From: Cryptomeria japonica
Taxonomy: Eukaryota > Streptophyta > Pinopsida > Cupressales > Cupressaceae
Assembly (NCBI RefSeq): GCF_030272615.1
Contig: NC_081406.1
Location: forward strand, 217,998,997-218,062,996
Direction: 5' to 3'
Length of the DNA: 64,000 nt
Each line of letters begins with the position of its first letter. Positions within the stretch are counted from its first letter, which is position 1. Shown here one piece after another: positions 21,034 through 32,627 of the stretch. The notes under the pieces were generated by a model, which did no database searches, was not told where the DNA came from, and was given only the letters and a program-made list of their open reading frames with translations. The translations under genes were made by a program, and so were the position numbers.

Positions 21034-21307
21034 TTTTTGATGTGATAAGGTCTAGAGAGATCTGAGATGTTTTACAGACCCCACTACCTAGTAATGAGAG
21101 GATTCACTCATAGAGTAGTTTTAACCCGTGTAGAAATGCCTCTTAGGATGAGATTATCCTAGATGTAGAGACACTCTAAAAGTGATGTGTTTGTGTTTGA
21201 TTCAAACAATATTGAAAATAAAACTTAGGACAAAAACCTCTTGATGTTTTGAGAGATGGAAATGGATTTGATGAGATATGAATATGATAATGGATGAAAT
21301 GTGAACT

Positions 21308-21959
21308 TCAATAAAAGCTTTGTGTCCCATATGGGACAAATTCTTCCTCTTCTCTTTCGGGAGTTGGTGGTTCTTCCCAAGCTATGTTATATGTGATGCA
21401 AATTTTGGGAAAGAAGTCAGGATTAATTTTGCCTCCTTTGTTCTTGTGATAACTCAAAGCTCTATATTGCATAAAAACTCTACGGTTTAATGACTCTTGA
21501 TTAAATTCGTTTGATTTCCCTTGAAAATATAGACGCATGTGATGTAGGAAGGCTCTATGAGAGACAAAGATTTGTCTATTAAGATAGAAGAATTTCCTCC
21601 TTTTGATAAGAGCCTTTGAGCTCAATGGTCTTTTCTTCAAGTTGATGTGTTGATGAAGATTCTGCTTTCTCAAGATGTGAAGAATGGTCATATAATTCAA
21701 CACTTTTGTTGTTGCTCTTTGTATTTGATCTTTTGTTTTTGAAATTTTTTGTGTTGGAGGAATACTTGTTTTGGATTTTGGTTTTATGATGTTTCTTTGA
21801 CAAGAAAACAAAGCAAGCACACAAACACCAGAATGTTGCCTCAAAAGGCACAAGTAAGTATGGATCTAGATCAACACAATCTTTTGAACTTTTTATGACC
21901 CTTTCTTTCAAATGTATTTTAGGTATTTTTCCAAAGCCTGAAGTCGACTCAATTTGCAC
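21308..21959 (-). pseudogene. ORF upstream of gag in element A, function unknown
   Basis: Two overlapping frames (21308-21853 and 21579-21959) look like one basic, Lys/Asn-rich protein broken by a frameshift near 21590. The second part ends in an acidic tail, PEREEEEFVPYGTQSFY. Position matches the extra ORF1 that Ogre-type elements carry before gag. I see no domain I can name. Confidence 0.5.
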
Positions 21960-22974
21960 TAGTCTTGACTTAAAAATGAAAACACTTCAAACACTTTTTA
22001 TCCCTAAGGTCAAATGGCCAGTCACGATAATTTCAGCCCACATCTTGATATTTCTTCGACTTTGGTACTACATACCTTATGAATCCCGTCATGGCAGGTA
22101 AGGATGTGATACACTAAGTCTTGCACGAGCATAACAAATAGATGATCCCTATGATGGGGGAGTCACCACTTTTATCGGGTTACTAGTAACCTTTCAAAAT
22201 TCTATGTTTCTACTCAAGGAAATATGTATGGTGAGTATCTTGGGAGCAAAACCATCTATGCTCTTGCATTGAATTTATCACAAATATCCTCAATCAATAG
22301 AACAGGTGGGCTACTACATAAAGGTGTTTAGTAATTTTTGATAAGGTGTTTAGTAATTTTTGATATCTTTGGACATAAGTTCATTCTGTAGTGACTCACT
22401 TAAGAGCCTTGTAACTTGTGGTGGGGCCCATTTGTCCTTTCGGCAAGTTACACTGTAGGAACAGCTATACCCAAGGCTAAAGCTTTTGCTCTCACCTGAT
22501 TTCTATAGCGGTTCAAAGGATTTACCGTGCGAGGTCTTTCCCTAGAGTGATGTATCTCTTGGAAGGCCTCTCTTAAAAAGATAAAATTTGAGTGTTACTA
22601 ACACTTTTCTCTTGCACCTAGGACCACGAAAGCCAAGGGAGAGGATAGTGTGTGTTAGAAGTAGGACCACTCGACAAACTCTTTTGTACAAGTGTGCCAA
22701 ACACAAAATACACTTGTTTTTTTTAACTTGTCATTGCAATGATGTTCTATCTAATTGGAGATGTTGCTCCAACAACCATGATTTTCTTTTTAACTTCAAA
22801 GGCAATATGTTTGAGTAAACTAGAATTTGAAATCCTAGTCAGCTGAAATTAAAACATGTATGCATGAAGTAAAATCATTTTGCAAAATGAGACAAGTTGA
22901 TTGTTCTTTTTACTTGGACAAAATCGAAGTGTTGATTGTGAATTTTTAATTCTGGATTGATGCAAGGAAATCAA
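21960..22974. other. Element A leader, upstream part, no gene seen
   Basis: Non-coding leader. The only structure I see is an exact 22-bp tandem duplication at 22321-22364 (AAGGTGTTTAGTAATTTTTG plus AT, twice). Confidence 0.55.
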
Positions 22975-23190
22975 ATTTTGTGTTGTTGATTTTAAGCACC
23001 AAAGGAAAATGAATCCTAACTTGCAAGAAATAAAGTTGTGTTGTGATTTTTAGAGCACCAAATGAAAGTTTGTTTCCTAACTTGCAAGTAAACAAAATTG
23101 TGTTGTGGTTTTTAGAGCACCAAATGAAAGTTTGTTTCCTAACTTGCAAGTAAACAAAATTGTGTTGTGGTTTTTTAGAGCACCAAATGA
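22975..23190. repeat. About 62-bp tandem repeat in element A leader, just over three copies
   Basis: AGAGCACCAAATGAAAG starts at 23052 and 23114, and a truncated unit starts at 23175 (periods 62 and 61). A more diverged unit starts near 22994 (AAGCACCAAAGGAAAA). The two central units are nearly identical. Confidence 0.85.
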
Positions 23191-23337
23191 AGTGTTTTTT
23201 ATTGTTTAAGTAACAAAAAGGGTTAGTTTAAAACCTGCACACGAATGAAAAGTTAGTAAAATCCAAAAATATGGTGGGCTTCCACAAGCCTAAAAAAATA
23301 ATATTATCGGTTACAAGGCCTTTTTTTACAACATTCT

Positions 23338-23572
23338 GTTACAATAGTGCTACTATGTGTGACAACAGAAGCACTACTTAACACGAACGTGCTAAAGTAT
23401 AGGCAAAAGTGCTAAAGTAAAATATTTAAACAACAATACAAGTGCATTAAAATATGGACAAAAGCGCTACTTAAGAGTCAAAAGTGCTAAATTTGAGACA
23501 ATAGCGCTATTGTAAAAAGAATAGCACTAAAAGATCAAATTGCAACAGCGGTAAATCGCGAACAAAAGCGCC
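23338..23572. repeat. AGCGCT palindrome cluster in element A 5' leader
   Basis: Exact AGCGCT occurs at about 23465 and 23504. Many decayed forms (AGTGCT, AGCACT, GTGCTAAAG) sit at positions that are intact AGCGCT in the left leader copy (6122-6378). Comparing the two copies suggests an ancestral leader with about eight to ten sites, mostly CAATAGCGCTAAA on the plus strand. Confidence 0.8.
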
Positions 23573-23639
23573 AAATCGTGACCTGTGTTTCAAGATAAAC
23601 AGTCAAAAAGTTAGTTTGTTTTTAAAAAATGTTGTTGGG

Positions 23640-23657
23640 TTCACGTCGGGTTCACCA
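23640..23657 (-). promoter_or_regulatory. Primer binding site of element A (tRNA-Trp type)
   Basis: Minus strand TGGTGAACCCGACGTGAA, two bases inside the LTR end. From memory it matches all 18 bases of the plant tRNA-Trp 3' end. It fixes the left boundary of the 5' LTR and the element's polarity. Confidence 0.85.
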
Positions 23658-23659
23658 AA

Positions 23660-25069
23660 TGATGCTCTGCAAAATGGACAATGTTAGACTAAAACCTGTG
23701 GTCGTATAACACACAAAACACAAGAAACAAAGACAAACATTAGTGTTAATCAACCAAAAACTAGCCTAAGCAGGCATACCAAAAGAGACACTAAAAACAT
23801 GATAAAATATTTAACTATGGAAGCAAACACAACAAGGCATCTCCAAATACCTTCTAACATGCTTTTAACTCCTTCTCCCTTGTTCCTCTCCAAGTTCCAA
23901 ATTAGTGTAGCTCTTAGCAGCTTTTTGCACTATGGATACCTTATGGAGATTCAAGATTGTAGATGATTATGAAAAGTATGCAAATGCAAGCTTAATAACC
24001 AAAGAAAGATGAGTTATCTAAATGCTATTTGTTAATTTTAACCAAAAGAGTGAGTATGACTAATTATGCTAAAATGCTCTCTAAAATTCTTTATAACTTA
24101 GATGCATACAAGTTTTTAGTATCTAGATTATGAAGAAATGGGCTCTATTTATAGGGAAAATGGAGCAATGGATGGTTGAGATTGAGTAATCTCAACAAGA
24201 GTCAAGATTGAATGATATTCAATCCATGTGTGGACTTTCAACCCAATCCCAAGATGACAAGTGTCAACATGAGAGGGGTTGAGAAGAGAGGGAATAAGCA
24301 TTAAATGCTTGACATGACCTAAGGGTTAACTTGGGAGTTAAGGTCAAGGTTGGGTTGAGTAAATAAATTCTTTATTCAAAGAATAAAGCTTTTATCCAAT
24401 GGATCAACTCTTGTGCAAAGGTTAAAGGGATAACCATGGTCAAAGCAATAAATGCTTGAGGAGACACATGAGTCACATGAGGGTCGAGTTAGGGGTTAAC
24501 CATAAATGGTCATGTAAGAGCCATAAGTGGTTTGGATGACTTTAGAGGTCAATTTGTTGAGCACACAAAGCATTTAATGCTTTTCAAAGACTTTGAAGTC
24601 TATGAGAAGTGACTCCAAGTTGCTTAGGAATGTGACAATAATTAGGGGATGGATTAGATTAATTAGGAAGGGTTTAGAAGAATCTATAAGATGGTTAGGA
24701 TTGCGAGTGGGTTTGGTGGGTGAGGGAAAATAGGATTTTAATTAAAATAAAATTAATTTATTTCAACTTGTGGTTGCAACTTGCATTTGTAGGAAAATGC
24801 AAGTGGGGGGGAATAAATGTTTTATTTAATTTATTTAAAAGAAGAAAGGGGATTAAATTAAATAAATAATATTTATTCATTTAATTGATTGTGAATTTGG
24901 TTTAATGGATTAATTAAAATAAATTGAATAATTTATTTAATTAATAGGAGAATGTTTTGAAGATGAAATTAATTAAATGGTAATTTAATTAATTGTTGGC
25001 TAGTGGGTTTTTAATCAAATAAATAGAAAATATTCATTTAATTAAAATGGACAGATTTATGTGACTACA
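23660..25069 (-). repeat. 5' LTR of element A (1,410 bp)
   Basis: Plus-strand ends TGATGCTCTGC and GTGACTACA, same as the left copy. Similarity to 6456-7827 is high throughout with scattered substitutions and small indels. The right flank (GGTTG) is the first non-element sequence. Confidence 0.9.
24145..24154 (-). promoter_or_regulatory. TATA box of A 5' LTR
   Basis: Minus strand CTATAAATAG, conserved with 6946-6955. This copy would drive the genomic RNA. Confidence 0.75.
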
Positions 25070-27945
25070 GGTTGTATTTGGCTCCTACTATTTCTTGTGG
25101 TGCTCTACATTCTATATTTTTATTTGGAAGACATGTTTTTTAGGTCAACTGGTTATGGGCCACATTTTCATCTACACATTACCCTATTGCTGACATGGGA
25201 GGATGTGTTTAGAATGTTTTTCGCTTGGCGATGCATGAAAAGATGTATTAAATTGTTGTAGATCCAAATTATATCTCCTCATTTGGACCGCTTTCATTGC
25301 AAAGATGTTTTTGGGATGACTTGTTGAGGTCATTCCTTGTTCCCTACTCTTAATTGGAGTTTGAAATGTTTTTGATTGTATAAATAGAAAATCAAATCAG
25401 TTACAAATGTGTGGATTGTGGAAGATGTGTTAAAGTGTAGTAAGAGTGTGTGGTGGAAGTATTGGAGCTGAATTGTCAAATGGTTGCTTGAGGTAGTGAG
25501 TCAAAAGCAACTACATTCTAGGGAGATCGCTAGATATAGTGATGTTGAAGTCTTATTCATGTATCTTGGACTAAATATTTGTATACTTTGTGCTACTTTT
25601 CTCTAGCATGTTTGTCTATAGCTAACATGTTTGTGGTAAATTTGTAGTGTAATATGCAGGGTATATTTGCATCCTCTACATATTAGTTTTTATGTAGGAT
25701 TGAAAAATTGTGTCCTTTACATATCTTGGGTAAACTTATTTTAATCCCATGTTATTCTACTTTAGCTTGCATATATAGTATAGAATGCACGCACTCCCTA
25801 AACTAGGGGAAAAATATAATGTCACAAATTACATCCTCCTATAATTCCACACTACACAAAACCTCCCTTTATCATAAGAAAAATATTTTTTTTAATTTTG
25901 TTATGATCATGTCAAAATGTTAATTTTCCTAGTAAATTTATAATATCTTATAGTATGTCTGATTTTCCCATATATTAAACTATGCATGGGCATCTACATG
26001 ATGCACTAGTACAGCATCCAATGAAAATGCATGATTCAATTGATTGTTGGAGTATTGTGTTTCTTGGAATTTTCCAATGTAATGCCCCTATTCGTCGGGT
26101 CAGATCTTGCCATTAACCCAAACCTTCTATCTTTAGCTAAAAGGATTCTATTTTGAAAACAAGAGGTTATTTTTTATCAACAACAATTATAATATTTCAT
26201 TTAATCTCTCACCTATACAACTCTTCTACAAATTGAATCTTTAAATACAAAACAAGCACATATTATAGCTATCTTAAGCTCTTGCATGTATATTCTCCAT
26301 TGTACCTAAGTGTAGAACAACCTTTTGGGTTTGAAGGATTATCTTTGGTATATTGTGGCAACTTCCAAGAAAAATCCTCTTGCTGGGTTGGTTGTCTTTC
26401 CTCCATTGTGGATATTTGGTATTATTATTTGAATCTTTCATAGCATATTTATTATCTTTTATCAATATCTACTATCCTTTGTCTATCTTGTTTGTCCATG
26501 GAGATAGGAATACAAAAGCAAGGGTTTTACTAAGGCAACCTCTTAACACAACCACCCCAAATTCTCTTCTTTTTTCTCATGTGCAATTTTTTTGGAGTCT
26601 TTTGTGTATTTGATGATATTGGTGATTTTTGTTCTTTATTTGGTTGTTTATATAAGATATTATTCTCTTATTCATTTATTTCATTGCAATTTGTATTGCA
26701 ACTATCCTGGGATTCATGTAGATGCAAATTTAATAGTTCTTTAGAGCTCCCTATTGTTTGATGATATGGGACAATAGTGTGTCATGCTATAGTCAACATG
26801 CAGTGTCGGTATTTGAGGCAGAGAGATGGTGCAAGTTATAGAGTGCTCATCTTCACCTATACTTACTATTTTTGAAGTAGTTATATTTTAATTTTATAGA
26901 CAAAAGCTGATATTTTAATTTCTTTACTATAATTGAAAGTTTGTATAAAAAGGACTCTATATAAACTCTATTGTTTTTAGTTAAAACTATTTGTATAAAA
27001 GATGAAACTGGATTGTTGTGACATACCTATTTATCATAATGTGATAAGAGAATCAAACTTCAAAGGAATAATTTTCCTTTCATTGCGTTCAATTTCCTAC
27101 CCCACAAGGATCTATAGTTCTTAACCACTATGTGGATATAGAATTTCTCTACCATATAATATTTTAACTCAAAAACCATATTGTAAATTATATTTTCTGA
27201 ACCTTATGGCTACCATTATTGATGGGCTTTTGGGTCTATTAGCACAAAAAAAGAAAATTTAAACTTTATATTCTAACCTAAAATACTTAGATAATGTGGT
27301 AATCAAATGAGTTCGAGTAGAAAGAGAAAACATGATGAAATGTTATGAATGAAGAGATAAAGAAAAGGATGTAATGAACTAGGAATTAAATGACATGTAA
27401 AATAAGTGATCCATCAACATAGCTGAGATATTTAGATAGAGATGGGACAACACTATATTGCTTCATAAAATGACATTAACTAATTAAAGTGTGCATAAAA
27501 TACTATGTCCTCTATTGAAACAACAACATGAATAGGTGAAAACCTCAACAATGAGTCATCTCCTATACCATTTCAGAGAGGATATATTTATTTAATCATT
27601 TAAAATTATAGGAGAAGAAAAAAAAAGATATTGTATATTTTTGTGTGAAGATTTGTAAAGAAATAGTTCTTTAAGATAGAAGTGCCTATGGTTAAAGATA
27701 GGACAAGGAAACTACTAAATATAGTATAAATGCTAAGATTTTTTTAAAAAATAGGCTAAAGAAGAAATGATAGAAAAAAAATTGGTAGAAATTAAGTGAA
27801 GGATTGACTTCAACAAATATTGATAAATTAGAAGTTCTCATTACAAAAATAATTTAACAACATCACATCAATATGCCATTTCTTCTAAGGACAAATAAGA
27901 AGACAACATAAACCTTATATTTGTGTTAAAATAAAATTGAAGGAG

Positions 27946-28172
27946 ATATTCCTAGATCATGGTAAGAAACAACAAATATCAAACAATAGGAAGCTCCTAA
28001 GCATTGTAAAATTTGTATCTACATGAATCCTAGGATAATTACAGTACAAATTACAATGACATAAATGGATAAGAGAATAACATCTTATCAAAACAACCAA
28101 ATAAATAAGTATATATTCTTATGATATGGTACATGGAAATATTCCTAGATCATGGTAAGAAACAACAAATAT
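27946..28172. repeat. Exact 34-bp direct repeat, offset 193 bp
   Basis: The 34 bp beginning ATATTCCTAGATCATGGTAA at 27946-27979 recurs exactly at 28139-28172. An exact match inside otherwise diverged AT-rich DNA implies a recent duplication. Confidence 0.8.
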
Positions 28173-28214
28173 GGATACTATTGGTAAAACAAATTTGTAT
28201 TATCTAAAAAGTCA

Positions 28215-28320
28215 TATAGGCATACAATGTTATATATTGGTAAATTTATAATATATGTACAAGAAATCTATATAATCTTATAATGAATTTGTATAGGCGT
28301 ATAATGTTATATATCTGTAA
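28215..28320. repeat. 29-bp direct repeat, offset 77 bp
   Basis: TATAGGCATACAATGTTATA at 28215 recurs as TATAGGCGTATAATGTTATA at 28292. A few substitutions separate the copies. Confidence 0.65.
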
Positions 28321-29006
28321 TACAAAAAAATATGTACAAAATTGTCAAATAGACATATAAAATAAGACTCTGATGTAGTCACTTCCCTATAGGAAAAGGA
28401 AAGAGGTCATGAGTTGCATCTTAATGTTGAGTGGATAGAGATGTATACAATGATGGTTTCTTTCAAACTTATTGACATGACCTCCTCTCTCAAATGACAC
28501 ACTCTCTAAACTGACAAAGGCCCAGAGATAAGCCCAAATAAGAAGCCAATTTATCTTCTCTGATTTTAAAACCCCAAAAAATTGAGTCTCATTTAAACAT
28601 GAGAATAAATTATATAAATACCAACATTGAATTCTTTCATATAGAAAACTCTTACAACATACAATGAATTCAAAATATGCATTACACTAATAAAACTTAT
28701 CTCTTCTATTCAGAGAGTACACTTAGCCAATGAACCCTCTTCACTTGCCATGCCCACACTCTCTATCCTTCACACTTTCAGGTTGTTGCAGTTTTCTAAT
28801 ATTTTCCTCTTAACACCATGCTTGATATATTCTCATTCTCTATTACTTTAGGAATCAAAGTAATTTTAAATCTATTTTTACTCACTTTCTCACTTTTATT
28901 TCTTATCTTTTTTCATCTGAATAATCTTCGACATGCCCTTCACTTGTAGCCCAATCCATCTTGTTCAATCTGAAATAAACATTCCTTTAAAGTTTGCAAA
29001 TCTCTT

Positions 29007-29011
29007 TCATT
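29007..29011. repeat. Target site duplication of element D, left copy
   Basis: TCATT, identical to 57096-57100 directly after the 3' LTR. Confidence 0.9.
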
Positions 29012-29703
29012 TGTTGAAAATATTTATTGTCCCTAAGCCAAGTCAATCTGCCTCCCCCAATGTATTTCCTCACCTACCTGTCAAGAGAGTAGCTACAATA
29101 GATAGCTTGGAAAATTTGGTTAGGATCTCCATCCCAACAGCTCTTGACGTGAATGCAGAGTAGCTAATGAGGTAGGTAAGTTTGAATTTGAAATTATGAA
29201 AGGGAATTTTGAATTGACAGCATGTGGACAAAAGGAGAGAATGTTCTCTAGATTTAGGGAGACAGAGAAAGAGATCAACAGATTAGAGAAGTGCAGCTCC
29301 AGAGTGAGTGCAAAAAATAGAAGAATTACAACAACAGCTTGTAGGTATTAGTGTGTGGTTAATCAGTTGAGAAGAGATCACTCCTGATCACCCCTGATAG
29401 TGTGTAGCTCCAAGTGAGCAATTTGATTATTAGTGAGCTCAGAAAAGCTCAATTTTTCTATGTTTGTATGCAGCTCTTGATCATTGCCTGTAGAATAGTA
29501 ATCAGTAGTTATTTTTGAGTTTGTATTTTTTTATAGTTTTCTCCAAACATTTTAATAGAAATCAATCAATTTTTCATGTCTCCTTGTGTGTTTTGAGTTT
29601 AATTTTATGTGGATTTGTTCCCAACTATTTTGGGAATTGAGACAATAGTCTTTGTGCATTGTTTGGGTCCACCTAGCTTTGAGGATCTCATATCCTCTCA
29701 TCA
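29012..29703 (+). repeat. 5' LTR of element D (692 bp)
   Basis: Starts TGTTGAAAAT, ends CTCTCATCA, followed directly by the PBS. Aligns end to end with 56401-57095 with frequent substitutions. The short frame at 28933-29163 crosses its border and is not a gene. Confidence 0.92.
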
Positions 29704-29715
29704 TGGTATCAGAGC
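29704..29715 (+). promoter_or_regulatory. PBS of element D (tRNA-iMet type)
   Basis: TGGTATCAGAGC abuts the LTR with no gap. This is the standard initiator-Met primer site of plant copia elements. Confidence 0.92.
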
Positions 29716-29793
29716 TATAGAGCTATAGATCCTAAATCCTTATGAGAAGGGTATTTGCATTTTCTGGGTGTTTGAGTTTTGTGTGTAGGAGAC

Positions 29794-30280
29794 ATGGCTA
29801 GAGATGAAGGAAAGAGCTGGTAGTAGCCTCTGTCCTTTAATGGACAAAATTAAGATGTTTGCACGAAGAAGATGAAGACCATCATGGTTGAAAATAATTT
29901 GTGGGAACTTTGTGCAACTGGGTTTGTGGATACAACTGATCCAACTCAATATGTTGTCCTCACAAATAATTAGAAGAACCGATTAAGGGAAACAAGGAGG
30001 AAATATGCTAAGGAATTGAGTTTGATTCAAGAAGCCTTGACAAAGGCGATATTTCTCATAATAACAGTAGCTAACTATGTTAAGGAAGTGTGGGAAATCC
30101 TCCAAACAAGCTACAAGGGGACTGATAAAGTCAGATTGGTGAAGCTCCAAATGTTTAGAAGAGATTTTGAGACTCTTCAAATGAAGGATAGTGAGTCCAT
30201 TTCAGAATTTCATACAAGAGTCTTTGGTTTGTTGAACCAGCTAAGGTCAAATGGAGAAACCATGGAGGAGTAGAGGATTG
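29794..30280 (+). pseudogene. Element D gag, first part
   Basis: From the ATG at 29794 the frame holds a UBN2-type copia gag with stops after GKSW and elsewhere. Clear blocks are VKEVWEILQTSYKG, VRLVKLQMFRRDFETLQMK and FGLLNQLRSNGE. The frame is cut by element E and resumes at 52545, where VEKIL follows in register. Confidence 0.85.
30276..30280. repeat. Target site duplication of element E, left copy
   Basis: GATTG; the right copy (52540-52544) is GGTTG. One mismatch. Removing E and one copy restores the gag frame of D, which supports the pair. Confidence 0.8.
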
Positions 30281-31507
30281 TGTTGGCCATTTGGTGGAAT
30301 TCATTATGTGTTGCATTGATGTTTTGTCATTGATGCCAATAGTAGTTGTTTGGATGCTTTACTGGCACCCTTCTGGTCTCGATAGGTTGAGTGGTTTCTG
30401 CTTTATTTGGATTCAGCATGATCCGGTAGGCTCCGGTATGATTTGGTTATGGAATTAGCTTGTTCATGATACTCATGATCATATTCAGTAAGTTGGTTTT
30501 GGTCTGGTGATCAGATGCTATCTCATTTTCTTAGAAGCTTGGTTTTTGGTTCTAGTGAGGGTTTCACCGATAGAGCTTTTGATGAAGATCTTTGATGAAT
30601 TGCATAAGTGGTGTTGGTCCACATTTTGGTGGAGTTTCAGGATGTTGTTGGTGATAATGTTTGAGACTTGGCAGATGGAGATCATTGTTGTAGCGTGTGT
30701 ACCTATACTGGGTTTCGGTTAATCTAGGTTATGGACCTACTTTAATGTAACATGTGGATTGGACCTCTCGATGTGTTTTCTGGGATGTCTTATTTGTTGG
30801 ATATTATTTGTTTGGTCTAAGGCTGACATGGTTTGTAATTATATAATTGGTTTATTATCTGGTGGCTGACCTAATTGTTTATGGTCGAGGGTTTGTATAT
30901 ATAGATGTAATATCTCATTGTAGATCGTCATGTATATGGTAGAGAGATAGGAATGGGAAAGGAATGTAATGTGCGAATAATGTAATATCATTTAGGTAGA
31001 GGATTTTTTCGATCATTGGAGATCGAATTGGGTTTATGTAAGAGGATTTAGTCCTCCGGTATTGAGCTTAACCAAAACTGTACTTGGGCATAGGAGATGC
31101 TATCTTTTGCAATTCAACACTTCTCCGGATTGTAGTCTGGATTTCTATGTAGTCAGTGAGTCTCCTTTTGTGATGAGTAATGTGCTCTAGGTTGTTGGCC
31201 TTCTTGCAAGTGTAGGCCCTTCAATTGTAATTCAGAAACTTACTGCAGAAGTATTATCTGACTGTGGGTAGGCTTCCCACCGTGATTTTTCCCTTTACCG
31301 AGTTTTCCACGTATAAATCTTGGTGTCATGTGGATGGTATTTATTCTGTGATTATTGTTTATGCTTAATTGGTTTAACTTCTATTCTGGTATTAATGTTT
31401 TGGGCTCTGGTATTAAAGTTTTAATTGCTAATGGTTCTGGTAATCTGTGACAACGGATTCACCCTCCCCCCTCTTAGTTTTCTTCTGATTATTTGAATTG
31501 TCTAACA
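30281..31507 (+). repeat. 5' LTR of element E (1,227 bp)
   Basis: Starts TGTTGGCCATTTGGTGG and ends TTGTCTAACA. Nearly the same length as the 3' copy, with scattered substitutions. A TATA box (TATATATAG, 30896-30904; same at 51926-51934) lies midway. The duplicated short frames at 30507-30722 and 51535-51753 are LTR sequence, not genes. Confidence 0.92.
30896..30904 (+). promoter_or_regulatory. TATA box of E 5' LTR
   Basis: TATATATAG, conserved in the 3' LTR at 51926-51934, about 615 bp from the LTR start. Confidence 0.7.
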
Positions 31508-31509
31508 AT

Positions 31510-31521
31510 TGCTATCAGAGC
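31510..31521 (+). promoter_or_regulatory. PBS of element E (tRNA-iMet type, one mismatch)
   Basis: TGCTATCAGAGC, two bases after the LTR, against the expected TGGTATCAGAGC. Confidence 0.75.
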
Positions 31522-31565
31522 TTTGGTCCTCTTTGCAGAAAGCTTAACTGCTTGAGGAAGATCCT

Positions 31566-32627
31566 ATGGCAGCTAATAGTTCAAGTTCATCCAGTTCTTC
31601 TGGAGTTATCTTTCAGAGAGATATTCTGAAGCTTAATGGAATAAATTATACAGTATGGAAGATTCGGATGGACTCTCATCTGAGATGTCATGGCAAGGAG
31701 ATTTGGGAGATCACACAGAATGGTGTTACACCTTATAATCCGAGATTTGGCAATCCTCCTCTGACAAACCTAGACAAGGAGCTTGAGAATGATTGTAGAG
31801 AAAGAGAAGCCCTCTTGTGTGCACTTTCTAATCAACAAATAATGGGATTAATCGATAAATCATCTGGAAAGTCTATATGGGATAAGTTGGAGACTCTTAA
31901 TTAAGGTGACCCTATAGTAAAGATTGTTAAACTTGATGGTTACCAGGTGAGATATGAAAATCTAAAGATGGAAGAAGATGAAAGGATTACTTTATTCATG
32001 GAAAGGGTAAATGAGATTGTTATGGGAATACAATTCTCTGGTGGAACTCTGAGAAAAGATGAAATTGTTTCTAAAGTTATGAGAGCCCTACCACCAGCTT
32101 AAAAGATGAAGGCTACTGCTATTAATGAGTTGAGAACAATGGCTAATAAATCTGTCAACAGAGATTCCTTGGTTGGAAAACTAGCTGATTTTGAGCTTGA
32201 AGAATTTGGACCTTTTGGAGTTGTGAAGACTGAACCTGGTTTTCATGCATCATCTGTAACTGGTAAGAAATATTGGGAAGCTTTGTATGCAAAGGAATTA
32301 GAAGATATGAAGAGAGAAGATGATGAGTTTGAGCAACTTGAAACACTATTTCTTAGAAGAGTATCTAAAGGATCGGTAGGAAGTAAGTATGAAGGAAAAG
32401 CACCTTTTAAATATTTTACATGTAATAAGATTGGTCATTTTGCATCTAGATGTCTTGAAAAGAATTCAATATTTGAAGAAAGAGTTAGAAGATCATTTAA
32501 GCCTAACCCTGGATATCATAACAAGTATAAGTACAAGAAAAAAAGAGATAAGTCATGCTACATAGAGAATGAGGAAGGCATTACTGATTTTAATGATGAA
32601 TCAATAGAAGACTCTGTTAGTGGTTCC
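31566..32627 (+). pseudogene. Element E gag
   Basis: Starts ATG at 31566 with a Ser-rich N-terminus, then the copia gag block FQRDILKLNGINYTVWKIRM. Stops after SIWDKLETLN (31902) and after MRALPPA (32100) split it. A zinc knuckle near 32403-32455 reads YFTCNKIGHFASRC; the first Cys is Tyr, so zinc binding would be impaired. The frame is cut by element F and resumes in register at 47759. Confidence 0.85.

Larger units (their letters stand above)
6456..25069 (-). mobile_element. Element A: giant Tat/Ogre-lineage Ty3/gypsy retrotransposon (18.6 kb)
   Basis: Two LTRs (6456-7827 and 23660-25069) bound an interior with a full Ty3/gypsy gene order on the minus strand. Assignment to Tat rests on the extra archaeal-type RNase H domain, the RT sequence, the DNG protease, the G-patch and the extra antisense gene between integrase and 3' LTR. 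Flanks do not show a target duplication (CCAAA left, GGTTG right). That fits the left LTR being shared with a further tandem copy. Every domain has frameshifts, stops or catalytic substitutions, so the copy is dead. Confidence 0.85.
25070..29006. other. AT-rich flank between elements A and D, no gene recognised
   Basis: Short, mutually inconsistent open frames and no motif I can name. It is continuous with 57096 onward before the insertion of D. Contains two pairs of direct repeats (27946-28172 and 28215-28320). May be very old, unrecognisable transposon sequence. Confidence 0.55.

Noticed and set aside
22975-23190. CRISPR-like array
   Set aside because: Contiguous tandem repeats without unique spacers, inside a plant retrotransposon leader.
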